Positions 17,772 to 26,945 are shown, numbered from the stretch's first letter. The stretch is 38,422 nt of DNA from Planctomycetia bacterium TMED53 (GCA_002167285.1 NHDG01000048.1:1-38422), one strand, 5' to 3'. Program-made: numbers and translations. Notes: generated by a model from the sequence alone, not told the origin.

Positions 17772-19124
17772 CTATGAGGTTGGCAATAGGCTCCAAACAT
17801 GATTTTCTTGCACAGGATCTAATTCAGCTCTGCGAACTAGTTCCTGGAAATCCGCATTCGATCGATCTTTCCACCCCATTGCACACAATCTCAATGCGAG
17901 AAAACGGACCGCCCGTGCCTGATCAGACCGCACGGTTTCTTCCAATGTCGTCATCCACTCTGTTGGGTATAAGCCAGCTTCATCTCTACCACCGAGTGCA
18001 CCGAAGAGGACCCACATTCGGTAAGCTTGCGACTCGGGGCCTCCTCCCCTGCGATTCAGGATCGGCCCCAATGGAATATCTCTCGCTCGGTGAAACGCAC
18101 TCAACATTTCACTTCCCCTGTATTCCTGGCGAATAAAAAAATCAGCCCAATCATCGATCACCGTAACAAAATGGTCCTTTTCAGTGTGAATCAGTAATTC
18201 TTTTCCAGCTTCCAACTGCCACTGTAAATCTTGTCGAAGAATTCTTTCTCGAAGATGCCGACGATCATCGGCAGCCGATTTGGAATAGACCTTCCCCATG
18301 ACCCCAAGGGCGATTCTGCGGAACTCAGGGTCCTCCGACTCTGTCCATTCGAGAGTCCATTGCTTCAACCAGGAGGGCACTTCATCTTCAGCCTCCGCCT
18401 TCAATCCTTCGATGACGGCTTTTCGCCAGCGTGAGCGTTTTCCAGAGTCGGGTGGATACTGGTCCGGGTCCGACAGGAACTCATCGACGAATGCGAATGC
18501 CAGTAGTCCATCGACCCCCCTCGATTTCCACAACCAGCGATCGAGTTGCTTGAAGTCTTCGAACCCTTCGATCCATAGCTCGATCGCCCATTCGAGAACC
18601 CCCCTTCGATCCAACCATAATTCTGGCGGGGCAGGATCCATCGACAGGGCTGTTCCAAGGGCCACCAACAAAGCCCTCCTCTCCAACAGTGACCCCTGCC
18701 CCTCCACCAATAACTGCATCAACTGGTCGCCAATTCCCGGCTGGCATTCGAAGATTGCCGTCAACTCAGCTGCCACCTCAGAACTATACTTGCCCTTTTC
18801 GATCAAACGCCGAAGTGGTTCAGTCCAGGGGCCAATGCGCAGAGATGAGATCGTTGGATCGCCAGCCTCAACACTTTGATCCAGCCTCGCGGCCTCTGAT
18901 TCTGTTCCCACTGCATCTACCTTCTGTGGAAATTCGCTTCCGGTTTTGACCTCTTTTTGCCCATCCAACGGTGCGACGACCTTCTCGTATTGGCGATCGA
19001 GATCTGAAGTGTCGGCATTTCCCCTCTGCCAATTGATCGGTACGACAAGAGAGACGAGCATGAGGAAAATCGGAAGACTGATCAGTATGACCAGCCGTGA
19101 TTTTGAAGATTGAAGTCGGCTCAT
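17772..19124 (-). CDS. Membrane-anchored helical protein of unknown function
   Basis: This is a 450-residue protein with one N-terminal membrane helix (LVILISLPIFLMLVSLVVPI at about residues 11-30), a charged linker and a long alpha-helical domain rich in Trp and Leu (for example RGVLEWAIELWIEGFEDFK and DEVPSWLKQWTLEW). The helical pattern suggests an alpha-solenoid of HEAT-like type, but no clear repeat consensus or catalytic motif is visible. The start at ATG 19124 overlaps the upstream gene stop by four bases (ATGA), so the pair is translationally coupled. An in-frame upstream extension to 19202 is unlikely for that reason. Confidence 0.65.
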   Translation of the reverse strand: MSRLQSSKSRLVILISLPIFLMLVSLVVPINWQRGNADTSDLDRQYEKVVAPLDGQKEVKTGSEFPQKVDAVGTESEAARLDQSVEAGDPTISSLRIGPWTEPLRRLIEKGKYSSEVAAELTAIFECQPGIGDQLMQLLVEGQGSLLERRALLVALGTALSMDPAPPELWLDRRGVLEWAIELWIEGFEDFKQLDRWLWKSRGVDGLLAFAFVDEFLSDPDQYPPDSGKRSRWRKAVIEGLKAEAEDEVPSWLKQWTLEWTESEDPEFRRIALGVMGKVYSKSAADDRRHLRERILRQDLQWQLEAGKELLIHTEKDHFVTVIDDWADFFIRQEYRGSEMLSAFHRARDIPLGPILNRRGGGPESQAYRMWVLFGALGGRDEAGLYPTEWMTTLEETVRSDQARAVRFLALRLCAMGWKDRSNADFQELVRRAELDPVQENHVWSLLPTS

Positions 19125-19675
19125 GGAGTTCCCCCTCCACAATCGACAGCGGCCCCTGAACCCAGGCAGGGTAAAGAAACCCAATGATCCACCGATTCCC
19201 ATTTGATCGGCTCACCCGCTGGAAGGCAGGAACGACTCCAGCAAAAGATAAAGAAGCTGGTGCATTCACAACGAAGCTTCTGTTGAATCACATCCCGAGA
19301 TTGGCGTTCCAATAGACAACAATCCTGACGTGGAACGACGACAGAGTGCGTTGGGGTCAACATGACCCACAATGGGCATTGCCGTTCCGGAAAATTGACG
19401 GTCGCACCCCACCTCTCAAGAAGTAACTTCAAAGGCATATCGGAACAGGGGTTACTCACCGGTGAAACCACCTGCTTCAAGTCGTTGTTACGAGTTCCTA
19501 AACCAGGACACTCGTCTTGGCAGCTCATCCCTGGAGGAATATCACCTCCAGGGCTCTGGTTTCTGATGACTCCGTGTGCGGCCTGTAAGTCACACGTTGA
19601 AACGACCCCCAATAAAATCATGCTGCAAAGAGAGAGAACGACTCCCCCATGACGGCATTGCTGATCGAAGCTCAT
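19121..19675 (-). CDS. Exported cysteine-rich protein of unknown function
   Basis: This is a protein of about 184 residues with a signal peptide (VVLSLCSMILLGVVS, predicted cut after LQA). The mature part of about 150 residues has 12 cysteines, including SCQDEC, DCC, RCEC and FCWSRSC, suggesting disulfides or metal binding. I recognise no family. ATG 19675 was chosen because AGGA lies five bases upstream; ATG 19681 is also in frame. The four-base overlap with the next gene shows that this frame is truly translated and works with that gene. The region between its start and the fucosidase stop (19682-19833) holds no convincing gene. Confidence 0.55.
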   Translation of the reverse strand: MSFDQQCRHGGVVLSLCSMILLGVVSTCDLQAAHGVIRNQSPGGDIPPGMSCQDECPGLGTRNNDLKQVVSPVSNPCSDMPLKLLLERWGATVNFPERQCPLWVMLTPTHSVVVPRQDCCLLERQSRDVIQQKLRCECTSFFIFCWSRSCLPAGEPIKWESVDHWVSLPCLGSGAAVDCGGGTP

Positions 19676-19833
19676 AAACATCCTGCATACCCCTTTCCCG
19701 CGGGCGGCACGAGGGAAGGAGTGTGAAGGGCAGAGGGTGACGTGTCACCGACACAAACTTGAGGAGCGTCCGCAGAAGGTCCACGAGACTCTCGTCCCGT
19801 TCGTTGCTGCCGGCGGCTGATGAGAGTCGATCA

Positions 19834-21651
19834 CTACCGCGGAGTGAAGAGTAACGACCGTAGGTTAATCAGTGCTTCCCCCGGGATCTTTCTCGCACGC
19901 AGCCGAACCTCTACCGCCCCACTCTCTTCTGCAGTGAAGCTGCCCGCTTCTCCATCAATGAAACTCATCCAGCCCCCGGTTGGTGCAGGAGTGAAGACGA
20001 GGGTCTCCTCGCCGATGGTCAGCTCCAGTTCGCCACCCTCCGAGCCTTGCTTACAGGCGTGGTCGAGGGAGATGGAGTAGCTTCTTCCCCCCTCCAGACG
20101 CGCTTCCCACATCACCTGGGCATCGGTGTTATTCCAGTAGCCGAGATTCTCGACCGCAGATCCATCATCCCCCGGATAGGTTTCGATCCTGAGCCCTGGC
20201 CCGGTGATGATCCCACTGCCAGCGAGCAACCGAACGGCGCCACTGGAGTCAGGAGCGATGGCGGTATCGACCACCGGTTTCGATGCCAGGTCGAGGCGGA
20301 TGACGGTGGCGTGTGCATTGGGATGCAGGTCCGTAAGAGAAATGCGCGGCCCCTGTTCACCGGCGGAGATCTCGAGTGATCTTCCCTCCTTGCGGTCACC
20401 CAGCATCGTTGCCCTGGTGATGGCGGTCACCAGGCCGGGAACCTCGAGGATGTCATCGGCGGGCCAGTCGTAGATATGTAGGTAAACGCTGTTGCCCTTG
20501 CTGGTCGCAGTGCCCCATGGCAGCGATCGAAAGGGACTGGCGGTGGTGCCGTAGATTGATTCGCCGTTGACGTCAAGCCAGCGGCCGATGGCGAGGAGTC
20601 GGTCGACCATGATCAGCGGAATGGTGCCGTCGTCATCGGGACCGATGTCGAGGAGCAGATTGCCACCCTTGGAAACGAGGTCGATCAAAGTCCGGATGCT
20701 CTTGGTTCGCGAGGCGTAAATCTCGTAATTTTCGGCGCGGTTGAATGCGAAGGAGTGGCCGATACCACGGCACTCCTCGAAGGGACGCACCTTGTTCATC
20801 CCCTTGCCCGATGAGTTGCCCAGATTGCCGTACTCGGTGGTCGAATAGTCTCCAACCTGGCCGCGCAGTCCCTTTCCCCAGCGGTCATTGACGGCGATCT
20901 CGTCGGGGTTGCTGGCGTTTTCGTAGATCCATTCGAGGATCTCCGTCGACTTCCACAGCGTGTCGGGGTAATCCCACTCGCCATCGGGCCAGAAGACGTC
21001 CGGTTGATAGCGCTCGATCAATTCCTTAATCTGGGGAATCATCAACGTATCGACGTACTTTTCCTTGTCGTTTTCATAAAGAGGGCTTTGCCACTCCATG
21101 AATGAATAGTAGATCCCGGGTCGGACCCCTTCCTTGCGGCATGCGGCGATCAGTTCTCCCACGAGGTCTCGCTTCGGCCCGACCTCGCTGCTGTTCCACG
21201 GATAACCACGGACTTCGCTGGCAGCGGAGTTCGGCCACAGACAGTAGCCATCGTGGTGCTTGCTGGTGATCACCATATAGCGTGCGCCGGAGCGGCGGAA
21301 AATACTCGCCCATTCATCGGGGTCCCACAGTTCTGCCCTGAATCGGGGGGCGAAATCCCGATAGAGGAAATCCTCCCCATAATTCTTATGATGAAAGTCG
21401 CGCACCTTGCCGCCGTGGCTGTTGGTGTCGTACCAGTACTGGTACCACTCGCTGTAGGTGCTGGTATCGCAGAATGCCGGTACCGAGTAGACCCCCCAAT
21501 GAATGAAGATCCCGAACTTGGCATCGCTGAACCACTGCGGCGTGGGATGCTGACTCAACGATTCCCATGTCGGATCGAAATCGACGCCGTCACCGGCAAA
21601 ACCGAGAGTGGCACAAAAGAGCAGCAGGGTGAAAATTGAGATGGCACGCAT
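19834..21651 (-). CDS. Alpha-L-fucosidase, glycoside hydrolase family 29
   Basis: This is a secreted exo-glycosidase of 605 residues that removes terminal alpha-L-fucose. ATG 21651 follows AGAGAGG and gives a clean signal peptide (AISIFTLLLFCATLGFAG); the open frame to 21735 is over-extended. GH29 motifs are FGIFIHWGVYSVPAF, WDPDEWASIFRRSGARYMV, TSKHHDGYCLWPN, the nucleophile region QPDVFWPDGEWDYPD and later LVSKGGNLLLDIGPDDDG. The C-terminal part is beta-rich (about residues 480-605) and probably binds carbohydrate. Its base composition looks more GC-rich than the genes on either side, which may point to acquisition. Fucose-rich algal polysaccharide or glycoprotein is a likely substrate source, by inference. 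Confidence 0.92.
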   Translation of the reverse strand: MRAISIFTLLLFCATLGFAGDGVDFDPTWESLSQHPTPQWFSDAKFGIFIHWGVYSVPAFCDTSTYSEWYQYWYDTNSHGGKVRDFHHKNYGEDFLYRDFAPRFRAELWDPDEWASIFRRSGARYMVITSKHHDGYCLWPNSAASEVRGYPWNSSEVGPKRDLVGELIAACRKEGVRPGIYYSFMEWQSPLYENDKEKYVDTLMIPQIKELIERYQPDVFWPDGEWDYPDTLWKSTEILEWIYENASNPDEIAVNDRWGKGLRGQVGDYSTTEYGNLGNSSGKGMNKVRPFEECRGIGHSFAFNRAENYEIYASRTKSIRTLIDLVSKGGNLLLDIGPDDDGTIPLIMVDRLLAIGRWLDVNGESIYGTTASPFRSLPWGTATSKGNSVYLHIYDWPADDILEVPGLVTAITRATMLGDRKEGRSLEISAGEQGPRISLTDLHPNAHATVIRLDLASKPVVDTAIAPDSSGAVRLLAGSGIITGPGLRIETYPGDDGSAVENLGYWNNTDAQVMWEARLEGGRSYSISLDHACKQGSEGGELELTIGEETLVFTPAPTGGWMSFIDGEAGSFTAEESGAVEVRLRARKIPGEALINLRSLLFTPR

Positions 21652-21733
21652 CGGGAAACCTCTCTTCTGGGAGATGGTCCGATGAGAGTCTGGCAAAAGT
21701 CGGGGGTCAAGCACTTGCCCTAGCCAGAGCCCC

Positions 21734-21768
21734 ACTCCTATTCTTCGGTCAATGCCGAAGGAAGGAGT
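21734..21768. other. Interrupted hairpin between dsbD and fucosidase genes
   Basis: Two nested inverted repeats, ACTCCT/AGGAGT (21734-21739, 21763-21768) and CTTCGG/CCGAAG (21743-21748, 21755-21760), can fold on either strand. It may mark the end of the dsbD transcript, but there is no T tract. Confidence 0.4.
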
Positions 21769-21833
21769 GAGAAATCAGGTGTATCCCCCGTCACCTGGGA
21801 GTTGCTGTGTTTCCACTGGGGAAGGTCAGGCTT

Positions 21834-24734
21834 TCAGGATTCTTCCTGCTCATCCCCATCGACTTTCAGTCGCAGCTTCAGAGGAATCGCAAAGGTCTGC
21901 AGGCGATCGTCTCCATCGTAGATTCCACCGACAACCCTCGCCCTGAGGACATACTCCCCCTGCAGCTGGTCACCCACCAAGAAGGTCGCTGAGGCAGAGA
22001 AATCACCGGTGAGAGCGGCGACTTCCTCGCCTTGATAGCTTGCAACAGCCTCTCCCTTGTAGATCCAGGGAGTCTCACGGGTCAACACGGTGTAGTCCTT
22101 GCCCTGCTCGCGGATCTCCAGTCCTTCGAGCTGGATACGACTTTCGAAGGCGGGGCGATCGCTGAGTCCCTCCTCGAGAAATGCGATGAATTGCTCCGAG
22201 CTATTGGTGAACGATTCTCTGGCGACCTCGAGTTGGTCACGGCTGTCGAGAACGATGTAGGTCGGGTTTGCGTAGTAACCGGTGATGCGGATCTGCTGAT
22301 CGCGGTAGGTGGCCTCGATCTCACTGGTCGCGTCGTCGGTGTAGATTTCAAAAAGTTCGTATTGGCTGAGCAACTGCTCAACTTCCGGCTCACGGAAAAT
22401 GCCATTTTCCATGAGACGACAATTCTGTCAGGTGTGCCCCGTGAAATTCAAGAAGAGCGGCTTTCGCGGTCGCTCTCCGGAGTCCATCTCTTTGCGCACT
22501 TTTTCTAGCTCGGAGAGAAAATCCACGTCCCCTTCCCGATCCAAATGCTTCCACGGTAAGGACGCTTTTTGATGCAGACTCGGTACTAGCAGTTGAGCTT
22601 CAATGTTTTCATTCATGCGCCAACCCGTGACGGCATAGAAGCAACTCCCTGCACCGAGAAGGGTCAGTAGCAGTAATAAGCCCCGCCCCATAGAGATGGA
22701 TTTGACCGGGGAATCGTGGGGGAAGCGCAACTTACCGATGAGATTCAACGCCATCGCCGCCAGGGTTAAACCCCAAATCGCCATGATCACTTCGCGATTG
22801 ACGATGTGCCCAAAACGCCAGTAGGTCGCCACCGCACTGAAGAACTTCCACGCAGCTAGCAACTCGATAAAGCCGAGGACTACTTTGACGGTGGAAAGCC
22901 AGCCCCCGGAGCGGGGCAAGCCCGTCAACATCTTCGGAAAGAGCGCCAACAGGACAAAGGGCAAGGCGATCGTCGAGCTGAAGGCGAGCATGCCAACCGC
23001 AGCAAATCCGGGCCCCTCACCCGCAGCCAAAGCCAGTAGCGCTGCAACGATCGGTCCGACACAGGTGAAGGTGGTCACTGCAAAGACCAATCCCATGACG
23101 AGAACACTCGCCGCTCCGCCTCCACCGCCGCCGCCACCGACACGGTTGCGGATAAAAGCAGGAAGCTGGATGTCGTAGTAACCGAAGAGACTGAATCCAA
23201 AGACGATGAACAACACCCCGATGGCCAGATTGACGTAGCCATTGGTGGCCATGAAGTTGGCCCCCTCCTCACCGAGGAGCGCGGACAACAGGAAACCAAG
23301 TGAGGTAAATGAGACGACGATGCCGGCACCAAAGAGTGCCGCCAGTCCGATCACTCGAGAACGGCTCTCATGGGCTTGCTTGGTAAAGACACTGACGGTG
23401 ATCGGAATCATCGGATAAACACAAGGGGTCACGAGAGCCAAAAAAGCTCCGCTGATCGCCAACAAGATCACCCCGAGAAGCCCCTGATCCTCAGTCTCCG
23501 ATTGGATGTCTCCACGAAATGCTGGGATTCTCTTACCGCCGGTCACCTTGCCATCGATGCGCAAAGTGACCGTATCACCGCGCGCGATCTTCTCCCCCGC
23601 TTCAAGGGTGGCGCTCAATTGAAGATCCCCACCTTCAAAGATAGCCACGCGGGGATCGTCTTCTTGATTGAGAGCCGCTTCGTCACCCCGCTCTGAGGAA
23701 GATTCCACTCCCACCGGAATATCGAGCCCGAGTCTCTCTTCTGGCAAACACATCATCGCATCGCACGACATCGATTCGACGATCAAAGGTAGAGAACCAA
23801 CTTTCAGGGGAGCATCGCCGCTGTATTCGAGGGTCACTTCGAAGCGAGCTTTACGCTGGTGCTTGATGCTGTTGGCCCCGATCAATGGGTCGAACCCTTT
23901 GTAAGGGGGGGTCAACTCTTTGACTTCGATGACTTTTAGAGGAGAAGAGTCAGCGGTGAGGAAACGGGTCGGCGTGCCATTTTCAGGCTCCATCTCGACT
24001 CCGTAGATATGCCAACCCCTTTCGATCTCCGCCGAAACGATCACTTTGAAGGGAGTACCGGGTGTCACCGATTCGAGGACGGGCACGGTCCATTTGACCG
24101 GTGATTCATCCGCCTGAAATGTAGCGGAGGCAGCCTCTTTACTTCCCTGTTCAGTTCCAACCATGACCTCTGTTTGCAAAGTCATCGTTTTTGGAAGCAG
24201 GCACTCTTTTGCATCGCATGCCTGATAGGTCACCGATACCGAAACATTGCGTGGACCTGCCGCTGCTTCCTGAGGGATTGCCAACGGGATCTTGAAGACC
24301 GTCTCCCCTTCATGCTCCAAATAATATTCGTCTCCGACCTCACGCTCATGGGGCTCCGGTTCGGAGATTTCACCATCGAACTGTAGATCTCCGACCTCGA
24401 CGACGACGATGGTCGTGGCCACTCCCCATTCGGGATCCTGATCGATGCCGTAGATGTGCCAGCCGCGCTCCATCGTCGCGATCAACTCGAGTTCGATCTT
24501 TGAGCCCGCAGCGGTCGCCGCAGGTTTTTTCAGCTTCCATGAAATCGGATCGTCGGATCCAAAGATACTGTCTCCGAATCCCCCTTCACCGAAGCCGCCT
24601 GCCCCGAGACCATCCTGCTCAAGCTGATCGAGCAATCCTCCACCAGCCCCATCCTGGGCAACCACGGGCTGACCGATGGCAGCAATCACTAGCGCCGGCA
24701 ACAGGACCAAGATCCCGATCAAGAATTTGTTCAT
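21834..24734 (-). CDS. dsbD: Selenocysteine-containing DsbD-type thiol:disulfide interchange protein (Sec at codon 769)
   Basis: DsbD carries reducing power from cytoplasmic thioredoxin to the periplasm. The frame is 966 residues if TGA 22430-22428 is read as Sec. Signal peptide is residues 1-26. Two DsbD alpha-like domains follow (GWHIYG at 91 and 240; cysteine pairs CDAKEC 173/178 and CDAMMC 324/329). The membrane domain at about 418-705 has the paired cysteines VTPCVYP (438) and TFTCVGP (558), with a run of eight glycines between. The thioredoxin domain reads KPLFLNFTGHT-Sec-QNCRLME, so Sec769 takes the place of the first Cys and Cys772 is the second. After it comes a 100-residue beta-rich tail of unknown role. 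GAGGAG precedes ATG 24734. Taken as two genes, the domain would be cut through its active site. The gene follows a glutaredoxin-like gene by 40 bases. Confidence 0.93.
22389..22415 (-). promoter_or_regulatory. SECIS-like hairpin after the TGA of dsbD
   Basis: On the minus strand, twelve pairs form an almost perfect stem (CTCA-T-GGAAAAT with ATTTTCC-G-TGAG, one U-G pair) closing a GGC loop at 22403-22401. The loop begins 25 bases after the TGA, within the usual bacterial SECIS range, and starts with G. The loop is GGC rather than the GGUC seen in the other two. Confidence 0.75.
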
Positions 24735-24774
24735 CGGTGGATTCTCCTCAAGACGATCTCAATTCAGCAGTGAC

Positions 24775-25056
24775 TTAGCGGCTCGATTCCCGGGGGCCTT
24801 CGATCGCTCGAAGAATCTCCTCCTCGGGGAATGCGCCTCCTCCAGGGGTGTAGGCTCGAACCCACTGGTCACCCACGACCAGGAACGGGATGCCTTTTTT
24901 GCCCGTCTCTTGCTCGAGACGCTCGGCAGCACCCTCCACCTCGTCGATATTGACGACTTCATACTCGATACCTCGGCCATCCAGAAATCTCGTGGCAACG
25001 GTGCAATCGGGGCACCACGGAGCACTGTACAACTGGATTCGCAACTTCTCGGTCAT
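24775..25056 (-). CDS. Glutaredoxin-like redox protein
   Basis: This is a protein of about 93 residues with the glutaredoxin/thioredoxin active site YSAPWCPDCTVATRFL near the N-terminus, then the GIPFLVVGDQWV cis-proline region. The CPDC site is like those of glutaredoxin-like NrdH/mycoredoxin-type proteins rather than classic CPYC glutaredoxin. The start was set at ATG 25056 (after AAGAGG); a GTG at 25086 would add ten residues. It is the first gene of a pair with dsbD, so a joint role in thiol reduction is likely. There is no signal peptide, so it is cytoplasmic. Confidence 0.85.
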   Translation of the reverse strand: MTEKLRIQLYSAPWCPDCTVATRFLDGRGIEYEVVNIDEVEGAAERLEQETGKKGIPFLVVGDQWVRAYTPGGGAFPEEEILRAIEGPRESSR

Positions 25057-25343
25057 CCGTCCTCTTTCCTGGGCAGGATCAGTCACGGAGGAGTTTCAAC
25101 AACCCCAACTGAATTGGTGTAAGAGCTGAAAATATTAGCACATCGGCCTTGCCGGGGCGACAGCAGCTGCCCCCTATTGAAACCCACCAGCACACCGAAA
25201 AAGTGTCAAATAGTCCATCCGGCGACTTGGATGCGGGGACTACCAGACGATATCCTGACGATGAGGTCGGGGTTGTTGTTCCCCGCCCCACCAAAAATCG
25301 GGGACTTGCCTGATTCTCCCTGAAAGGGGGCCAATTGACCCAA

Positions 25344-26174
25344 ATGCGTGACAACTTTCGCATCGGCGAACAGACCCGTGCCGCTCCTTTGTGGATCATC
25401 GGCCCCGACGTCATCGAAGACGAGGGGTTCGCCCTCGAGGTTGCCCAAGTCATCGGTGAGGTGGCAAAGAGAAGAAATCTGCCCATCATTTTCAAGGCCA
25501 GTTATGAAAAAGCCAATCGCTCCAGTAGCGACTCTTTCAGAGGCCCCGGTCTCGATGCGGGCCTTCCCATCCTGGCCAGAATTAAGGAAGAAACCGGCCT
25601 CCCCATCACGACCGACATCCATGACAAAGAGCAGGCGATTCGTGCAGCTGAGGTGGTCGATGTCTTGCAGATCCCCGCATTTCTGTGTCGCCAAAACTCA
25701 CTTCTGGAAGCCTCAGCAGAAACGGGAAAGATCGTCAACCTGAAGAAGGGGCAATTCCTCTCACCCTGGGATGTGGCCAGTCGTGTCAATGTTCTCAAGT
25801 CAGCAGGAGCCGTGGATGTATGGATCACCGAACGCGGTTCCTCCTTCGGTTACCAACGGCTCGTCAACGATTTCCGCGCCATCCCCATCACGCAGGAGAC
25901 GGGTGCAGCCCTGATCTTCGATGCCACCCATAGTGTTCAGACTCCCGGGGGTATCGATGGGGTCTCTGGTGGAGAGCGTCAATTTATTCCCGTACTCGCG
26001 AGAGCAGCGGCTGCAGCAGGGGCCGATGGCTTCTTCTTCGAAGTCCATCCCGATCCCGACAAGGCTCTTTGCGATGGTCCTAATGCCTTGCCCCTTGATC
26101 AATTGGATGCCCTTCTCAATCAGTTGGAGGCGGTCGCCCGGGTTGCCAGAGAAATTCCTCCACTGGACCTTTGA
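25344..26174 (+). CDS. kdsA: 3-deoxy-8-phosphooctulonate (KDO-8-P) synthase
   Basis: KdsA joins phosphoenolpyruvate and arabinose-5-phosphate in the first committed step to KDO, the inner sugar of LPS. Conserved blocks are KANRSSSDSFRGPGL, ITTDIHD, QIPAFLCRQ, VNLKKGQFLSPWD, TERGSSFGY, DATHSVQTPGG and EVHPDPDKALCDGPN. The N-terminal loop reads IIGPDVIED. In metal-dependent enzymes this position is Cys (GPC) and in metal-free enzymes Asn, so Asp here is unusual. The other metal ligands of the Cys type (His in DATHS, Glu in FFEVHP, Asp in CDGPN) are present. A TTG at 25335, four bases from AAAGGGGG, may be the true start. The 250-base spacer upstream is divergent with the glutaredoxin-like gene and holds no gene I accept. 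Confidence 0.93.
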   Translation: MRDNFRIGEQTRAAPLWIIGPDVIEDEGFALEVAQVIGEVAKRRNLPIIFKASYEKANRSSSDSFRGPGLDAGLPILARIKEETGLPITTDIHDKEQAIRAAEVVDVLQIPAFLCRQNSLLEASAETGKIVNLKKGQFLSPWDVASRVNVLKSAGAVDVWITERGSSFGYQRLVNDFRAIPITQETGAALIFDATHSVQTPGGIDGVSGGERQFIPVLARAAAAAGADGFFFEVHPDPDKALCDGPNALPLDQLDALLNQLEAVARVAREIPPLDL

Positions 26175-26177
26175 TCT

Positions 26178-26945
26178 GTGGAAAATTATTCCCCGCGTGA
26201 CTGGAAGATTCGAGTCGTCATTCCAGCCCTCGATGAGGAATCTTCCATCGGTCAAGTCATCGAATCATTACCCAATTCGGTGTTGGGATCTTTAAAGATT
26301 GATTCGATTCACGTCGCAGATAACGGCTCCAAGGACCGAACCGCACAGATCGCAAAAGAAGCTGGAGCAAGGGTCGTCACGGAACCACGGAAGGGTTACG
26401 GCTCAGCGTGTATGGCAGCGATCAGCGACCTTCGCGAAATCGCCGGCCCCCCCGCGAAAGAGGTTGTCGTCTTTCTGGATGCGGACCTTTCCGACGACCC
26501 TCGTTGCCTTCCCCAATTGGTGGAACCCTTGATTCAACAAGAAGCAGATCTCGTGCTGGGAAACCGTGCTCACCGTGGCATCGATCGAGGGTCACTGACT
26601 CTCCAACAACGCTTTGGCAATGCGTTGGCAACGACACTGATTCGCTGGCTCCATGGCGTCCACTACCAAGATCTCGGGCCATTTCGTGCTTGTAGACTCG
26701 AGACTCTACTCGAACTCGAGATGCAGGACCCCGATTTCGGCTGGACCGTTGAGATGCAATTAAAGGCTGCCAAAATTGGCCTGCGTCATTTGGAAATCGA
26801 CCTGCCGTACCGCCGAAGAATCGGTCACTCAAAGATCTCGGGAACCTTGGTAGGCTCGGTGAAAGCGGGGATCAAGATTTTGTCTCTGATACTCTTCGAT
26901 CTGAAAGCAGGATCTCGCAATCGGATCGATTCCAGTGCACACTGA
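26178..26945 (+). CDS. Family 2 glycosyltransferase (polyprenyl-phosphate sugar transferase-like)
   Basis: This is a 255-residue soluble GT-A enzyme. It has IRVVIPALDEESSIGQVI at the N-terminus, VADNGSKDRT, the nucleotide-sugar motif VFLDADLSDDP and a YQDLGPFRACR/FGWTVEMQLKA acceptor region. That arrangement is typical of dolichol-phosphate mannose synthase-like proteins (also annotated as UDP-glucose or glycosyl transferases of family 2). The donor and acceptor are unknown. It begins with GTG three bases after the kdsA stop and has no visible ribosome site, so it probably depends on coupling. Together with kdsA it suggests an envelope polysaccharide role. Confidence 0.85.
   Translation: MENYSPRDWKIRVVIPALDEESSIGQVIESLPNSVLGSLKIDSIHVADNGSKDRTAQIAKEAGARVVTEPRKGYGSACMAAISDLREIAGPPAKEVVVFLDADLSDDPRCLPQLVEPLIQQEADLVLGNRAHRGIDRGSLTLQQRFGNALATTLIRWLHGVHYQDLGPFRACRLETLLELEMQDPDFGWTVEMQLKAAKIGLRHLEIDLPYRRRIGHSKISGTLVGSVKAGIKILSLILFDLKAGSRNRIDSSAH

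Noticed and set aside
14424-24734. Reassignment of TGA to Trp or Gly (alternative genetic code).
   Set aside because: TGA serves as a normal stop in many genes here, including ATGA overlaps between coupled genes, and TGG is used for Trp throughout.
25203-25346. An open frame runs in frame into kdsA across TGA 25311-25313, as a possible fourth Sec gene.
   Set aside because: The upstream translation has no domain-like content, KdsA needs no N-terminal extension, and the sequence after the TGA has no GGU- or GG-loop hairpin at SECIS distance. A start at TTG 25335 or ATG 25344 explains the gene.
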